Shown here: piece by piece, positions 1-7,842 of the stretch
Layout: each line of letters starts with the position of its first letter
How positions within the stretch are numbered: the stretch's first letter is position 1
DNA from: Motilibacter aurantiacus
GTDB lineage: Bacteria; Actinomycetota; Actinomycetes; Motilibacterales; Motilibacteraceae
Length of the DNA stretch: 34,511 nt
NCBI RefSeq assembly: GCF_011250645.1
Contig: NZ_JAANNO010000022.1
Span: 1-34,511 of the forward strand
Direction: 5' to 3'
Notes under the pieces: model-generated
Databases searched by the model: none
Seen by the model: only the letters and a program-made list of their open reading frames with translations
Told to the model about the DNA's origin: nothing
Made by a program: the position numbers and the translations under genes

Positions 1-45
1 GCGGTCTTCGCCGGCGCCGTCGTCGCGGGCATCGGCCTCACGTGA
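1..45 (+). CDS. mpaA: C-terminal end of a daptide-type RiPP precursor peptide (5' truncated by window)
   Basis: The first 14 codons read AVFAGAVVAGIGLT and stop at TGA 43-45. Only the tail of the gene is in the window. The visible part is a small-residue, hydrophobic, helix-forming segment ending in Thr. Daptide precursors are known to have a hydrophobic helical core with an invariant C-terminal Thr, which is oxidatively decarboxylated and transaminated to a dimethylated diaminopropane. The gene lies directly upstream of genes resembling mpaP, mpaB, mpaM, mpaD and mpaC, so context and C-terminal residue agree. The leader, the start and any paralogous precursors lie outside the window. Read without context it could be the end of any membrane protein; the cluster makes the precursor call likely. 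Confidence 0.75.
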   Translation, partial: AVFAGAVVAGIGLT

Positions 46-48
46 TCG

Positions 49-64
49 GGGGGCCTCGGCCCCC
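49..64 (+). terminator. GC hairpin 1 just after the precursor stop (attenuator-like)
   Basis: GGGGGC (49-54) pairs with GCCCCC (59-64) around a CTCG tetraloop, four bases after the precursor stop. There is no T-run. It is probably part of a partial terminator that lets precursor mRNA outnumber enzyme mRNA. Confidence 0.5.
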
Positions 65-71
65 ACGCGAC

Positions 72-88
72 CGGGGGCTCGGCCCCCG
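72..88 (+). terminator. GC hairpin 2 after the precursor
   Basis: CGGGGGC (72-78) pairs perfectly with GCCCCCG (82-88) with a 3-base loop. It stands in tandem with the hairpin at 49-64, with no T-run. The tandem arrangement suggests attenuation or 3'-end protection of the precursor transcript. Confidence 0.5.
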
Positions 89-137
89 ACCCGGAGGACA
101 ACGCCCTCCGAGCAACTGGAAGTCCAGCTGACGCGTC

Positions 138-174
138 GTGCGCTCTGGCGGGCCCGAATCTCGCCAGAGCGCAC
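138..174 (+). terminator. 13-bp perfect hairpin between precursor and biosynthetic operon
   Basis: The arm 138-150 (GTGCGCTCTGGCG) is the exact reverse complement of 162-174, with an 11-base loop. It lies 54 bases before the likely start of the protease gene. No U-tract follows, so it may be a partial terminator or an RNA processing/stability element separating the abundant precursor message from the enzyme operon. Confidence 0.55.
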
Positions 175-227
175 CGCGCGCTCGACTCAGCAGCAGCGCC
201 CCAGCTCTCTCCCGTCAGGACAGGACC

Positions 228-1961
228 GTGAACGCAACCACCAGGATACTTCCCCCGGACCGGGGACTGGCAAGCCTCGGTCCTGTCTCCCCCGGCTCCA
301 TCTCCCTGCAGGACGCCGCCCCCGCCGTTCGTGTCGGCCTCGAGATGCACCCCGACAGCGACGGCCAGCGCTGGATCGTCGCGGACGTGACGACCGGCCG
401 GCAGTGGCGGGTGAACGCCTTCGCCGGCAAGCTGCTCGCCCTCCTCGACGGCGCGCGCAACGTCCCGGCGATCGCCACGGAGCTCGGGCTCGACCCCGCG
501 ATGGTCGCCCAGGCCGTCGACCGCTTCGCCCAGATGGGGCTGCTGGACACGCCTGGCGGCCCGCGGGCGGTCCCCGCCCAGGCCCGGCCGGCCGCGACGT
601 CGGCCACCCACGTGAACGGCAGGCCGAAGCGCTGGCGCTACCGCCCGCCGGGCGTCGTCGAGCTCACGCTCATGGACCCGCGCCGGCTGCTCGACCGGCT
701 CGCGCCGTTGATCCGGCTGCTGGCCTCGCCGGCCGGCCAGGTGGTCACCGCCTTCGTCAGCCTCGCCGGAGTGCTTGCCCTGCTGCTGGCCCTGCCGGCC
801 CTCGGCGCCGAGCTCGGCCGGCCCGCGCCGCTTCCCGTCGTCGGCGCGGCCCTCGCCCTGATCGTCGGGGCCACCATGACGCACGAGCTCGCCCACGCCG
901 GCTCGCTCACCCACGCCGGGCACCGGGTGCCCCGGCTCGGGTTCATGCTGATGTACGGCAGCCCGGCCATGTTCTGCGACGTCAGCGAGGCCTGGCGGCT
1001 GCCGCCGCGCCGCCGCGTCCTCGTCGCCCTGGCCGGGGCGCGGGTCCACCTCTTCGTCGCCGGCGTCGCCGGTGCGGTCGTGGCCGCGAGCGGGCCGGGA
1101 GGCCTCCGGCAGGTCGCCGCGATGGCCGCGGCCGGCAACCTGGTGATGGCCTTCGTCAACCTCTGCCCGTTCGTCAAGTTCGACGGCTACATCGCCCTCA
1201 TCGGCGGCATGGACGCCCCCAACCTGCGCGCCAGGTGCATCGGGGAGCTCAACGACGTCGTCGCCCGCGTCGTCTTCGGCGGCCGCCGGGCCACCACGAC
1301 TACCCCGGGCCGCCTCGCCTTCGGCCTCGCCTGCGCCGTGACCGGCCCCTTCCTGCTCGGCGTCGCCCTCCTCTCGTACGCCCCCACCGTGCTGGCCGTG
1401 CTCGGGCCGCTCGGCGCCCTGCTCGTCCTCTTCGTGGCCCTCGTCGTCGGTGCCGAGCTGGCCCGTCGGCTGGTGCTGCGCGAGCGCCGCGCCGCCGCGA
1501 ACGGGGCCGGCCGCACGCGTCGCGCCGTCGGCTGGGCGGTCCTGGCCGCGGTCGCCGTGGCGGCCCTGCTCTGGGCCCGCGTCCCGCTGCAGGCCTCCAC
1601 CGTGTACGCAGTGGTGGACGGCCGCACGGTCGCCGTCCTGCCCGCGACCGGGGAGGAGGCCTTCGCCGACGGCTCGGCCGTGACGCTGCACCGGGCGGGC
1701 ATCGTGACCTCTCCCGTCGTCGCCGCCGCCACGGTCTGCGGGCGGCCGGAGACCGTGCAGGTACCCGTCGAGGCCGGGTCCCCGGTCTCCAGCGGCGTCG
1801 ACCTGCGGATGGGACGCACCGTGGTCCCGCTGTGCACCGCAGGCGGCGACGGCGCCGTCGGGGCCGCCGACGGCCGCGTGAGCGCCGAGCCCCGGAGCGT
1901 CTCGCTCCCCGACTGGCTGCAGGCGAAGGTCATCGACCCCGCTCTTGCGCAGCTTCCCTGA
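228..1961 (+). CDS. mpaP: Daptide-type intramembrane M50 metalloprotease with PqqD-like N-terminal domain
   Basis: Predicted 577-residue membrane zinc protease, expected to cleave leader peptide from modified precursor at the membrane. HELAH (H219, E220, H223) is the M50 zinc motif, and FDG with D319 supplies the third ligand typical of site-2 proteases. Hydrophobic segments occur around residues 170-215, 265-310 and 385-450, with a late segment near 440-460 and an extracytoplasmic-looking tail. Residues about 35-110 have the pattern of a PqqD/RRE fold: short strands, 'LLALLDG', then a helix-turn-helix-like stretch ending 'MGLLD'. This could bind the leader. GTG 228 is chosen because AGGACAGGA precedes it; the longer start at 138 would lie in a hairpin arm. 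It is the first enzyme gene of the operon; the next starts 50 bp downstream. Confidence 0.8.
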   Translation: MNATTRILPPDRGLASLGPVSPGSISLQDAAPAVRVGLEMHPDSDGQRWIVADVTTGRQWRVNAFAGKLLALLDGARNVPAIATELGLDPAMVAQAVDRFAQMGLLDTPGGPRAVPAQARPAATSATHVNGRPKRWRYRPPGVVELTLMDPRRLLDRLAPLIRLLASPAGQVVTAFVSLAGVLALLLALPALGAELGRPAPLPVVGAALALIVGATMTHELAHAGSLTHAGHRVPRLGFMLMYGSPAMFCDVSEAWRLPPRRRVLVALAGARVHLFVAGVAGAVVAASGPGGLRQVAAMAAAGNLVMAFVNLCPFVKFDGYIALIGGMDAPNLRARCIGELNDVVARVVFGGRRATTTTPGRLAFGLACAVTGPFLLGVALLSYAPTVLAVLGPLGALLVLFVALVVGAELARRLVLRERRAAANGAGRTRRAVGWAVLAAVAVAALLWARVPLQASTVYAVVDGRTVAVLPATGEEAFADGSAVTLHRAGIVTSPVVAAATVCGRPETVQVPVEAGSPVSSGVDLRMGRTVVPLCTAGGDGAVGAADGRVSAEPRSVSLPDWLQAKVIDPALAQLP

Positions 1962-2011
1962 ACTTCGAAACAGCCCTAGACCTTCGCCGAACTCGCCATC
2001 AGGAGCATCCC

Positions 2012-3058
2012 GTGGACAACATCGTCGAGCGCACGTCGCTGCAGCAGATCGTCGGCCGGCTGACCGCCTGGGCGCGGGGGGACGCAGCCCCGGACGCCTC
2101 GGGGCGAGCGGCGATGGTCGTGGTCGAGAGCCCCGAGGCCGTGGAGTGGCTCAGCGCCGCCGGCACCGGCATCGTGGGCGAGGAGACCCACGTCGTGGTC
2201 ACCCGCAAGGTGGCGCTCCCCGAGCACGCCCCCGGGCTGTGGCTGTCCTGCAGCGGCGGCGCTGCGGAGCCGGGCGACGAGCTGGGCATCGGCCGGGACT
2301 TCTTCCTGCTGACCCAGGACTACGCGGCGCTGCGCTACCTGCCCGTGGTCGGCCCCACGGCCGTCCGGCTCACCAACGCCGACGACGTCGAGGCGCTGGC
2401 CGCGGACATCGAGGACGCGCGGCGCACCGGGGACCTGCCGGCCGCCCTGGTGCACCGGGCCGTGGAGCTGGGGGACAGGTCGGCGCTGGCCGGCCGCCCC
2501 GCCGGGCTCGAGTGGCTCCACGTCGACCGCGACGGGGCCGTCCGGTGCTCGCCGTTCGCCGCGCCCATCGGGTCGGTCGGGGACGGGGCGCACGCGCTGC
2601 GGCAGGCGGCGGAGGCCGCCGGCCCCCTGCGCTCCCGGTTGCCGGAGGGGGTCGTCGACGGGCTGGCGGGGATCGACCCGCGCACGCTCGCCGGCTACGC
2701 CGCCGCGCTGGACGGCGTACGCCTGCTGGCCTCCAGCGGCACAGCCGACTGGCGGGTGTCCGGGCTCGGCCACCAGTTCCTCGACGGGTCGGCGCCACAG
2801 GTGCGCCCCGACGTGCTCCTCCTCGAGGGCGGCTCGCGCTGCGTCCTCTTCGACGGGCGGCGCGGCAAGGCGTTCGGCATCGGCCGAAGCCTGGCCGAGG
2901 TGCTGGAGACGGTGCTGGGCGCCGGCAGCGAGGACGACGCGGTGGAGCGGCTCGCCCGCCGCGGCGCCGACCCGCAGCAGGCGCGGGCGCTGCTCACCGG
3001 GGCGATCGAGCTCTTCGCGGCCCGCGGGGTCCGCGTGACGTACGCGACGGCGGCCTGA
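2012..3058 (+). CDS. mpaB: Daptide biosynthesis RiPP recognition protein (MpaB-like)
   Basis: This 348-residue soluble protein has no catalytic motif I can recognise. It is placed by context between the M50 protease and the methyltransferase/aminotransferase/dehydrogenase set, the position and approximate size expected of the daptide recognition protein. In the described pathway that protein binds the precursor leader and is needed for the C-terminal oxidation and transamination steps. Start GTG 2012 has AGGAG at 2001-2005 with six bases between; the same frame is open far upstream, but that part is a shadow of the protease gene. The C-terminal part (residues 255-345) contains 'VLLLEGGSRCVLFDG' followed by helices with a PqqD/winged-helix feel ('LAEVLETVLGAGSEDDAVERL'). 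The stop is followed after one base by the next start. Identity rests mostly on synteny. Confidence 0.65.
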   Translation: MDNIVERTSLQQIVGRLTAWARGDAAPDASGRAAMVVVESPEAVEWLSAAGTGIVGEETHVVVTRKVALPEHAPGLWLSCSGGAAEPGDELGIGRDFFLLTQDYAALRYLPVVGPTAVRLTNADDVEALAADIEDARRTGDLPAALVHRAVELGDRSALAGRPAGLEWLHVDRDGAVRCSPFAAPIGSVGDGAHALRQAAEAAGPLRSRLPEGVVDGLAGIDPRTLAGYAAALDGVRLLASSGTADWRVSGLGHQFLDGSAPQVRPDVLLLEGGSRCVLFDGRRGKAFGIGRSLAEVLETVLGAGSEDDAVERLARRGADPQQARALLTGAIELFAARGVRVTYATAA

Positions 3059-3059
3059 G

Positions 3060-3896
3060 GTGACCGCCACCCTGACCGCCCCGCCGCTCGGCGGCACCGC
3101 ACGCCGGCTCGCCGACGCGCTGGGCGAGACGCTCGAAGTCTCCGACCTCTACGACGGCGGGGCCTGGGTCTACGACCGCATGGTCGAGAACGACACGGCA
3201 GAGGTGCCCGAGCTGCTCGCCGCGGCCCGCGGGCTGCGCGGCGACGTGCTCGACCTGGGCGCGGGCAGCGGCCGGCTGACGATGCCGTTCCTGGCCCGCG
3301 GCCACCGGGTCGTCGCCCTGGACAACGCCGCCGCCATGCTCGACGAGCTCGCCCACCGGGCCGCCCGCCTCCCCGGGCGCCTGCACGACCGGCTCGAGCC
3401 CGCACTCGGCGACATGGCAGCACTGGACTTCGGCGAACGGCGCTTCGAGGTCGTCCTGCTCGGCACGACGACGGTGAGCCTGCTCGACGACGAGTCCCGC
3501 CGCGCGGCCTTCCGCGGCGTGCGCGCCCACCTCGCCCCCGGCGGGCGGTTCCTCATCTCCTCGCTGTGCTTCCCGCAGGCCCGCCCGGCCGAGTCGGTGG
3601 ACGTCGTGGCACTGACCACGCCGGCCGGCGGCACCGCGCTCGCGACGCTGATCGAGGAGCTGCGCCCCGAGGAGGGCAGTCGCTCCGTGTCCGTCCTGGT
3701 GCAGCACGTCGACCCCCCGGCCCCTCCCCAGCTGTTCCTCTCGGCGCCGCGGATGGTCGACGAGAGCGGCCTCGTCGCGGACCTCAACGGGGCCGGGCTC
3801 GCCGTGTCCGCCCGGCAGACGATCCACACCGGCCCCGACGGCCGGCAGGCCGTCCTGTTCACCTGCCACCGCAACGACGAGGGGGAGACCCAGTGA
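3060..3896 (+). CDS. mpaM: Class I SAM-dependent methyltransferase, daptide N-methyltransferase type
   Basis: Predicted 278-residue Rossmann-fold methyltransferase. Motif I DLGAGSGR lies at residues 65-72 and the acidic motif II residue is D88 in 'VVALDNA'; the post-I helix and 'LLGTTTVSLLDDESRR' motif follow. In daptide synthesis the corresponding enzyme dimethylates the amine that the aminotransferase installs at the former C-terminus. GTG 3060 begins one base after the recognition protein stop, and the TGA at 3894-3896 overlaps the next GTG, so the gene is translationally coupled at both ends. The family alone would not define the substrate; the assignment to a daptide role comes from its position. 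Confidence 0.8.
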   Translation: MTATLTAPPLGGTARRLADALGETLEVSDLYDGGAWVYDRMVENDTAEVPELLAAARGLRGDVLDLGAGSGRLTMPFLARGHRVVALDNAAAMLDELAHRAARLPGRLHDRLEPALGDMAALDFGERRFEVVLLGTTTVSLLDDESRRAAFRGVRAHLAPGGRFLISSLCFPQARPAESVDVVALTTPAGGTALATLIEELRPEEGSRSVSVLVQHVDPPAPPQLFLSAPRMVDESGLVADLNGAGLAVSARQTIHTGPDGRQAVLFTCHRNDEGETQ

Positions 3897-5206
3897 CCAC
3901 CAACGACCGCCCGCTCTGGGAGTTCCTCGTCCCGCCGAGCGCGTACGGCGACCCCTCCCGCACCGCGGTCCGGGCCTCCGGTGTCCGCGTGGCCATGGCC
4001 GACGGCAGCACGCTGCTCTGCGGCACGAGCGGGCTCTGGAACGTCAACTTCGGCTACGGCAACCCGGCCATCGCCGAGGCCGTGCACGCCGCCCTGCTCG
4101 ACGCGTCGTACCTCTCGCTCTTCCGCTACGGCCACGAGTACGCCAACCGCGCCGCCGGCGCGCTGCTCGACGCCGCCGGCCCGGAGGCGTTCGGCCGGGT
4201 GCTGTTCTCGACCTCCGGCAGCGCCGCCAACGACACCGTGATGAAGCTCGTCCGGCAGTACGCGGTGCTGCGCGGCGAGCGCGGCCGCAAGCTCGTCGTC
4301 GGGCTCCGGGGCAGCTACCACGGCCTGACCTACGGCAGCTCGGCGCTGACCGGCGAGGACCTCGGCCAGGAGCTCTACGGCGTCGACCGCCGGCTCGTCC
4401 GACACGTCTCCCCCCACGACGTCGAGGAGCTGCGTGCGCTGTGCGCCCGCGAGGGCGAGCGCATCGCCGCCCTGGTCCTGGAGCCCGTGCTCGGCACCGG
4501 TGCGATCGAGGTGCCGGACGCGTTCGTGGCCGCGGCCGGCCGGCTGGCCGACGAGCACGGCTTCGCGCTCGTCGCCGACGAGGTCGCCACCGGCTTCCAC
4601 CGCACCGGCCCGTTCCGCGCGAGCGCGGCCTGGGCGCGCCAGCCCGACCTCGTCGTGCTGTCGAAGGGGCTGACCAACGGAACCTGCGCCGCGTCCGCCA
4701 TCGTGATCGGCCGCCGCGTCGTCGAGGCGTTCGACGCCGCCGACGCGGTCTTCGTCCACGGGGAGACCCAGGCCGGCACCCCGCCGACGGCGGCCGCGAT
4801 CCTGGCGACCCTGCAGGTGGCCCGGGAGACCGTGGCGGACGGGCGTGTCGAGGCCCTGGCCCGGCGGCTCGACGCCGGCCTGCAGGCACTGGCCGCCGCG
4901 GCGGGGGGACGGGTCCGGCTCACCGGCCGCGGCCTCTTCCGCGGCCTGGTCGTGTCCGGCCGGGACGGCCTGCCGCTCGACGGCCCGGCCACCGCGGCGC
5001 TCGTCGCCGAGACCCGACGGGCCGGTGCCATCGTCCACAACGGCCTCGGCGGCATCCAGCTGCTCCCGGCCCTGACGTACTCCGACGCCGAGATCGACGA
5101 GCTGCTCGGCTGCCTGGCGGACGGCCTGTCCACTGCGCAGGGCGTCTGCTTCGACGACGTGTCCACCGTCCCGCAGCCGCGGGCCGGCCTGGTGGGTGTG
5201 CGGTGA
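3893..5206 (+). CDS. mpaD: Class III PLP-dependent aminotransferase, daptide type
   Basis: Predicted 437-residue fold-type I aminotransferase of class III (ornithine/GABA transaminase family). Visible landmarks are the phosphate-binding TSGSAAND near 107-114, aromatic SYHG (141-144), DE at 229-230 in 'ADEVATGFHRTG', and the Schiff-base Lys K258 in 'LSKGLTNG'. In the daptide route the enzyme converts the ketone left by oxidative decarboxylation of the C-terminal Thr into an amine. The true start is GTG 3893, overlapping the preceding TGA and preceded by GGGGGAG; the frame is open further upstream only as a shadow. The 3' end overlaps the next gene by four bases (GTGA). Length and motifs are complete, so it should be active. 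Confidence 0.85.
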   Translation: MTTNDRPLWEFLVPPSAYGDPSRTAVRASGVRVAMADGSTLLCGTSGLWNVNFGYGNPAIAEAVHAALLDASYLSLFRYGHEYANRAAGALLDAAGPEAFGRVLFSTSGSAANDTVMKLVRQYAVLRGERGRKLVVGLRGSYHGLTYGSSALTGEDLGQELYGVDRRLVRHVSPHDVEELRALCAREGERIAALVLEPVLGTGAIEVPDAFVAAAGRLADEHGFALVADEVATGFHRTGPFRASAAWARQPDLVVLSKGLTNGTCAASAIVIGRRVVEAFDAADAVFVHGETQAGTPPTAAAILATLQVARETVADGRVEALARRLDAGLQALAAAAGGRVRLTGRGLFRGLVVSGRDGLPLDGPATAALVAETRRAGAIVHNGLGGIQLLPALTYSDAEIDELLGCLADGLSTAQGVCFDDVSTVPQPRAGLVGVR

Positions 5207-6477
5207 CCGCCCGGCCCACCCAGTGGTCGGCTTCCACCCGCTGGTGGAGCGGCGACCGGGCGGTGGAGCAGTGCATCCGCGCGCTGCCCGGCGCGGCGCG
5301 CACGGCCCTCGTCACGGACGCCGGCATGGCGGGCACGACCGCCGGGGAGGCGCTGGTCGACCGGGTACGCCGCGAGCTGGCCCGCTCCGGCGAGCCCGTG
5401 GCCGAGCAGCTGCACGACCCGTCCACCACGACGGTCGAGACGGTCCGCGACACCGCGGCCCGCTGGCGGGAGGCCGGCGTCGAACGGGTCGTCGCGGTCG
5501 GCGGGGGAGCGACGCTGGACCTCGCCGTCCTCGGCACCCTCCCGCCCGCGCTGCTCGACGGCCCCGCCTGGCGCAGCCGCTGCGGCCTGATCGCCCTCCC
5601 GCCCGCCCGTGCGGCCGCGACCCGCGTCCTGGTCCCCACGACGCTCGGCACCGGCGCCGAGGTGAGCACGTCGGCCTGCGTGGAACGCGGCGACGGCAAG
5701 GTGCTCGCCGTGGGGGCCGTCCTGCGCGGGGACGAGGCGGTCGTCGACCCGGCCGCCACCGACGGCCTTCCCGTGCACCTGTGCGCAGAAGCAGGAATCG
5801 AGGTTCTGGCTCGGCTGCTCGTGCCGTTCGCCGGGCCCGGCAGTGACACCGGCACCCCGCTCGACCACGCCGACGAGCACGTCCTGGCCGACCTCCGGGC
5901 GCTCGCCCGACCGTTCACGCAGGTCGCGGACGCGCTCGCGGTGGGCGCGGAGGCCGGCCGCGCGGCCCGGCTCGCGCTCGCGACCGTCAGCGCCCACAGC
6001 CACCTGGGCTGGGGCCACCTGGGGCGCAGCCCGTTCTCCTCGCCGGTCTGGTACGTCGCCACCGAGCTCGCCGCCGCACTGGGCGTGGGCAAGGTGCCCG
6101 CGACCGCGGTGCTGCTGCCGGTCTGGGCGCGCGTCGTGCTCCGCGGGGACGTGCGCTGGGGGAGCGCGGCGCGGCTGCGCCGGGCCTGGGGAGCACTCGC
6201 CACCGCGCAGGCCGAGGCGCCCTCGCTGCACCCCCCGCTCCCGCCCGACCCGGTCGCCGGGCTCGCCGAGGCCATGGCACGGCTCGTCCCCGGGTTGCCC
6301 GGGCCGCACGGCGCGGACGTCGCGGACACGGTGGCCGACCGCTGCGCCCGGCGCTGGGGCGGCGGCCTGCCCATGCTCGCCGGGCTCGACACGCACGCCG
6401 TGGCGGCGCTGGTCGCCGACGCGCTCGCCACGGGCCCGTCCGCCCTCGACCTGCGGGAGCTCTCGTGCTCGACATGA
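5203..6477 (+). CDS. mpaC: Iron-containing alcohol dehydrogenase-fold protein, daptide oxidative decarboxylase type
   Basis: This 424-residue protein has the N-terminal Rossmann half with GGGATLD (100-106) and the family motif PTTLGTGAEVST (145-156), both diagnostic of group III (iron-containing) alcohol dehydrogenases. In daptide pathways this relative oxidises the C-terminal Thr side chain to the ketone with loss of CO2. By eye, the usual first metal-ligand pair (Asp and His in 'DAL-x-H') is replaced by E200 and R204 in 'GIEVLARL', while a His-rich patch SAHSHLGWGHLG (263-274) is present. Metal binding may therefore differ from classical enzymes, or my alignment may be off. Start GTG 5203 overlaps the aminotransferase stop. 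The 3' end overlaps the YcaO gene. Confidence 0.8.
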   Translation: MTARPTQWSASTRWWSGDRAVEQCIRALPGAARTALVTDAGMAGTTAGEALVDRVRRELARSGEPVAEQLHDPSTTTVETVRDTAARWREAGVERVVAVGGGATLDLAVLGTLPPALLDGPAWRSRCGLIALPPARAAATRVLVPTTLGTGAEVSTSACVERGDGKVLAVGAVLRGDEAVVDPAATDGLPVHLCAEAGIEVLARLLVPFAGPGSDTGTPLDHADEHVLADLRALARPFTQVADALAVGAEAGRAARLALATVSAHSHLGWGHLGRSPFSSPVWYVATELAAALGVGKVPATAVLLPVWARVVLRGDVRWGSAARLRRAWGALATAQAEAPSLHPPLPPDPVAGLAEAMARLVPGLPGPHGADVADTVADRCARRWGGGLPMLAGLDTHAVAALVADALATGPSALDLRELSCST

Positions 6478-7796
6478 CCGCGACCCTCGACCGCTCGGCC
6501 GGGCTGGCCCGCGCCGCGCACCTGATGGCACCGGGCGAGCTCGGGCTGTGGACCGTGGCCGTCGACGTGGGGCTCGAGGAGTCCCGGACGGAGGCGGCCG
6601 GGCACGGCCCGAACCTGCACCTGGTCGGCGCCTGCGGCTGGACCCGCGCGGACGCGCTCATGCGCGGTGCCGGCGAGGCCGTCGAGCGGATGGCGCTCGT
6701 GCCTCCCGAGCACGAGGAGGCCCGCGTGCGCGTACGCCCCGGCGACCCGGCCCGGGTCCTGCTCGGCACCCCCGACGTCGGCCGGGCCCATCCGAGGCTG
6801 GACGAGGCGGCGGTGGACTGCCTGCCGGCGTACGAGCTGCTCGGCGGCCCCGACGCCGGCGTGGAGCTCGGCGGCCTCCCCGTCCGGGCCATGCCGGTGC
6901 TGCTGCCCGCGGCCGCGGTGGACGACCCGGTACGGGGGCCGGAGCGGGCGCTCGTCGACCCCGGGCCGACCGGTGCCGCCGCCGGCCCCGACCTCGCCTT
7001 CGCGACCGAGCGCGGGATCCTCGAAGTGATCGAGCGGGACGCCGCCCAGTGCGCGTGGGCGCTGCGTCCCACCCTCCCGGTGGTGCACCCGCTCGCGGTG
7101 CGCGACGGCGCGCGGCGCGGGGACGGGGGCTGTGGCCGGCAGCTGGAGCGGGCCTTCGAGGGCCTGGACGTGCAGGTCGCTTCGGTGATCCTGCCGACAG
7201 GTGTCCGCGGGCTGCGTGCGGCGATCACGCTGCTGGTCGACCGCAGCGGCGGGCGGCCCGTGCTCGCGTCCGGGGCCAAGGCGGCCTGGGACCTCGCCGA
7301 GGCGGTCCAGGGGTCGGCCCGCGAGGCTCTCCAGGTGCTCGCGCTGCTGCGCGGCGTCGCCGCCCGGCACGCGGAGCTGCCGCCCGGCGCGGTGGTGGAC
7401 AGCGACAGCGCCCGCGCCCGCTACTGCACGTCCGGGCCGGCCGTCGAGGCGGCGGAGGCCTGGCTGCGGGCCTGCCGCCCGGCCGGCGCCGCCGACCTCG
7501 AGCCGGCGTACGCCGCTCCCGCGGACGTGCCGGGGCGCGTGGCCCACCTCGTGCGGGAGCTGACCGCGGACGGGCTGCGCCCCGTGGTGAGCGACCTGAC
7601 GCCGCGGCTCCCCGCGCCGATCCAGCAGCTCGGGTGGCACGCGGTGCACACCCTGGTGCTGGGCTGCCAGCCGCTGCGCATGGACGAGCGGCCGCACTGG
7701 TCCTGGGTGCGGCCGCGGCTCGCCGCGCGGGCCCGCGAATGGGGAGCCGGGGCGCCGGGCCGGCTGTCCGCGCTGCCCCCGCAGCCGCTGGTCTGA
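6465..7796 (+). CDS. YcaO-domain protein encoded in the daptide operon
   Basis: This 443-residue protein carries the YcaO pattern: 'GAGEAVER' (E71, E74, R75) and 'ERGILEVIERDAAQCAW' (E182, E187, E190, D192), the acidic ATP/Mg-binding segments of the family. It ends in a degenerate Pro-rich tail (LPPQPLV) where cyclodehydratases usually have PxPxP. YcaO enzymes use ATP to activate peptide backbone amides, making azolines, thioamides or amidines. Azoline-forming members normally need an E1-like or ocin-ThiF partner; none is fused or adjacent, but an E1-like gene lies at 15056-15661. GTG 6465 is preceded by GGAG (6456-6459) five bases away; ATG 6474 overlapping the previous TGA is an alternative start. 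It is tightly coupled to the decarboxylase gene, so it is very likely part of the pathway. Its substrate is unknown. Confidence 0.8.
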   Translation: MLDMTATLDRSAGLARAAHLMAPGELGLWTVAVDVGLEESRTEAAGHGPNLHLVGACGWTRADALMRGAGEAVERMALVPPEHEEARVRVRPGDPARVLLGTPDVGRAHPRLDEAAVDCLPAYELLGGPDAGVELGGLPVRAMPVLLPAAAVDDPVRGPERALVDPGPTGAAAGPDLAFATERGILEVIERDAAQCAWALRPTLPVVHPLAVRDGARRGDGGCGRQLERAFEGLDVQVASVILPTGVRGLRAAITLLVDRSGGRPVLASGAKAAWDLAEAVQGSAREALQVLALLRGVAARHAELPPGAVVDSDSARARYCTSGPAVEAAEAWLRACRPAGAADLEPAYAAPADVPGRVAHLVRELTADGLRPVVSDLTPRLPAPIQQLGWHAVHTLVLGCQPLRMDERPHWSWVRPRLAARAREWGAGAPGRLSALPPQPLV

Positions 7797-7830
7797 GCGG
7801 GGACGGCACGCGGCACGCGGCGCGGTGCCC

Positions 7831-7842
7831 TACGGTTCGAGC
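7831..7842 (+). promoter_or_regulatory. -10 element of a leaderless promoter
   Basis: TACGGT at 7831-7836 is followed by six bases and then ATG 7843, the geometry of an actinobacterial leaderless transcript. There is no Shine-Dalgarno before the ATG, and no convincing -35. Confidence 0.4.

Noticed and set aside
404..2011. Long open frame upstream of the recognition protein, giving 884 residues in total
   Set aside because: The upstream part is Arg/Pro-rich shadow sequence of the M50 protease gene. The ribosome site before GTG 2012 marks the real start.
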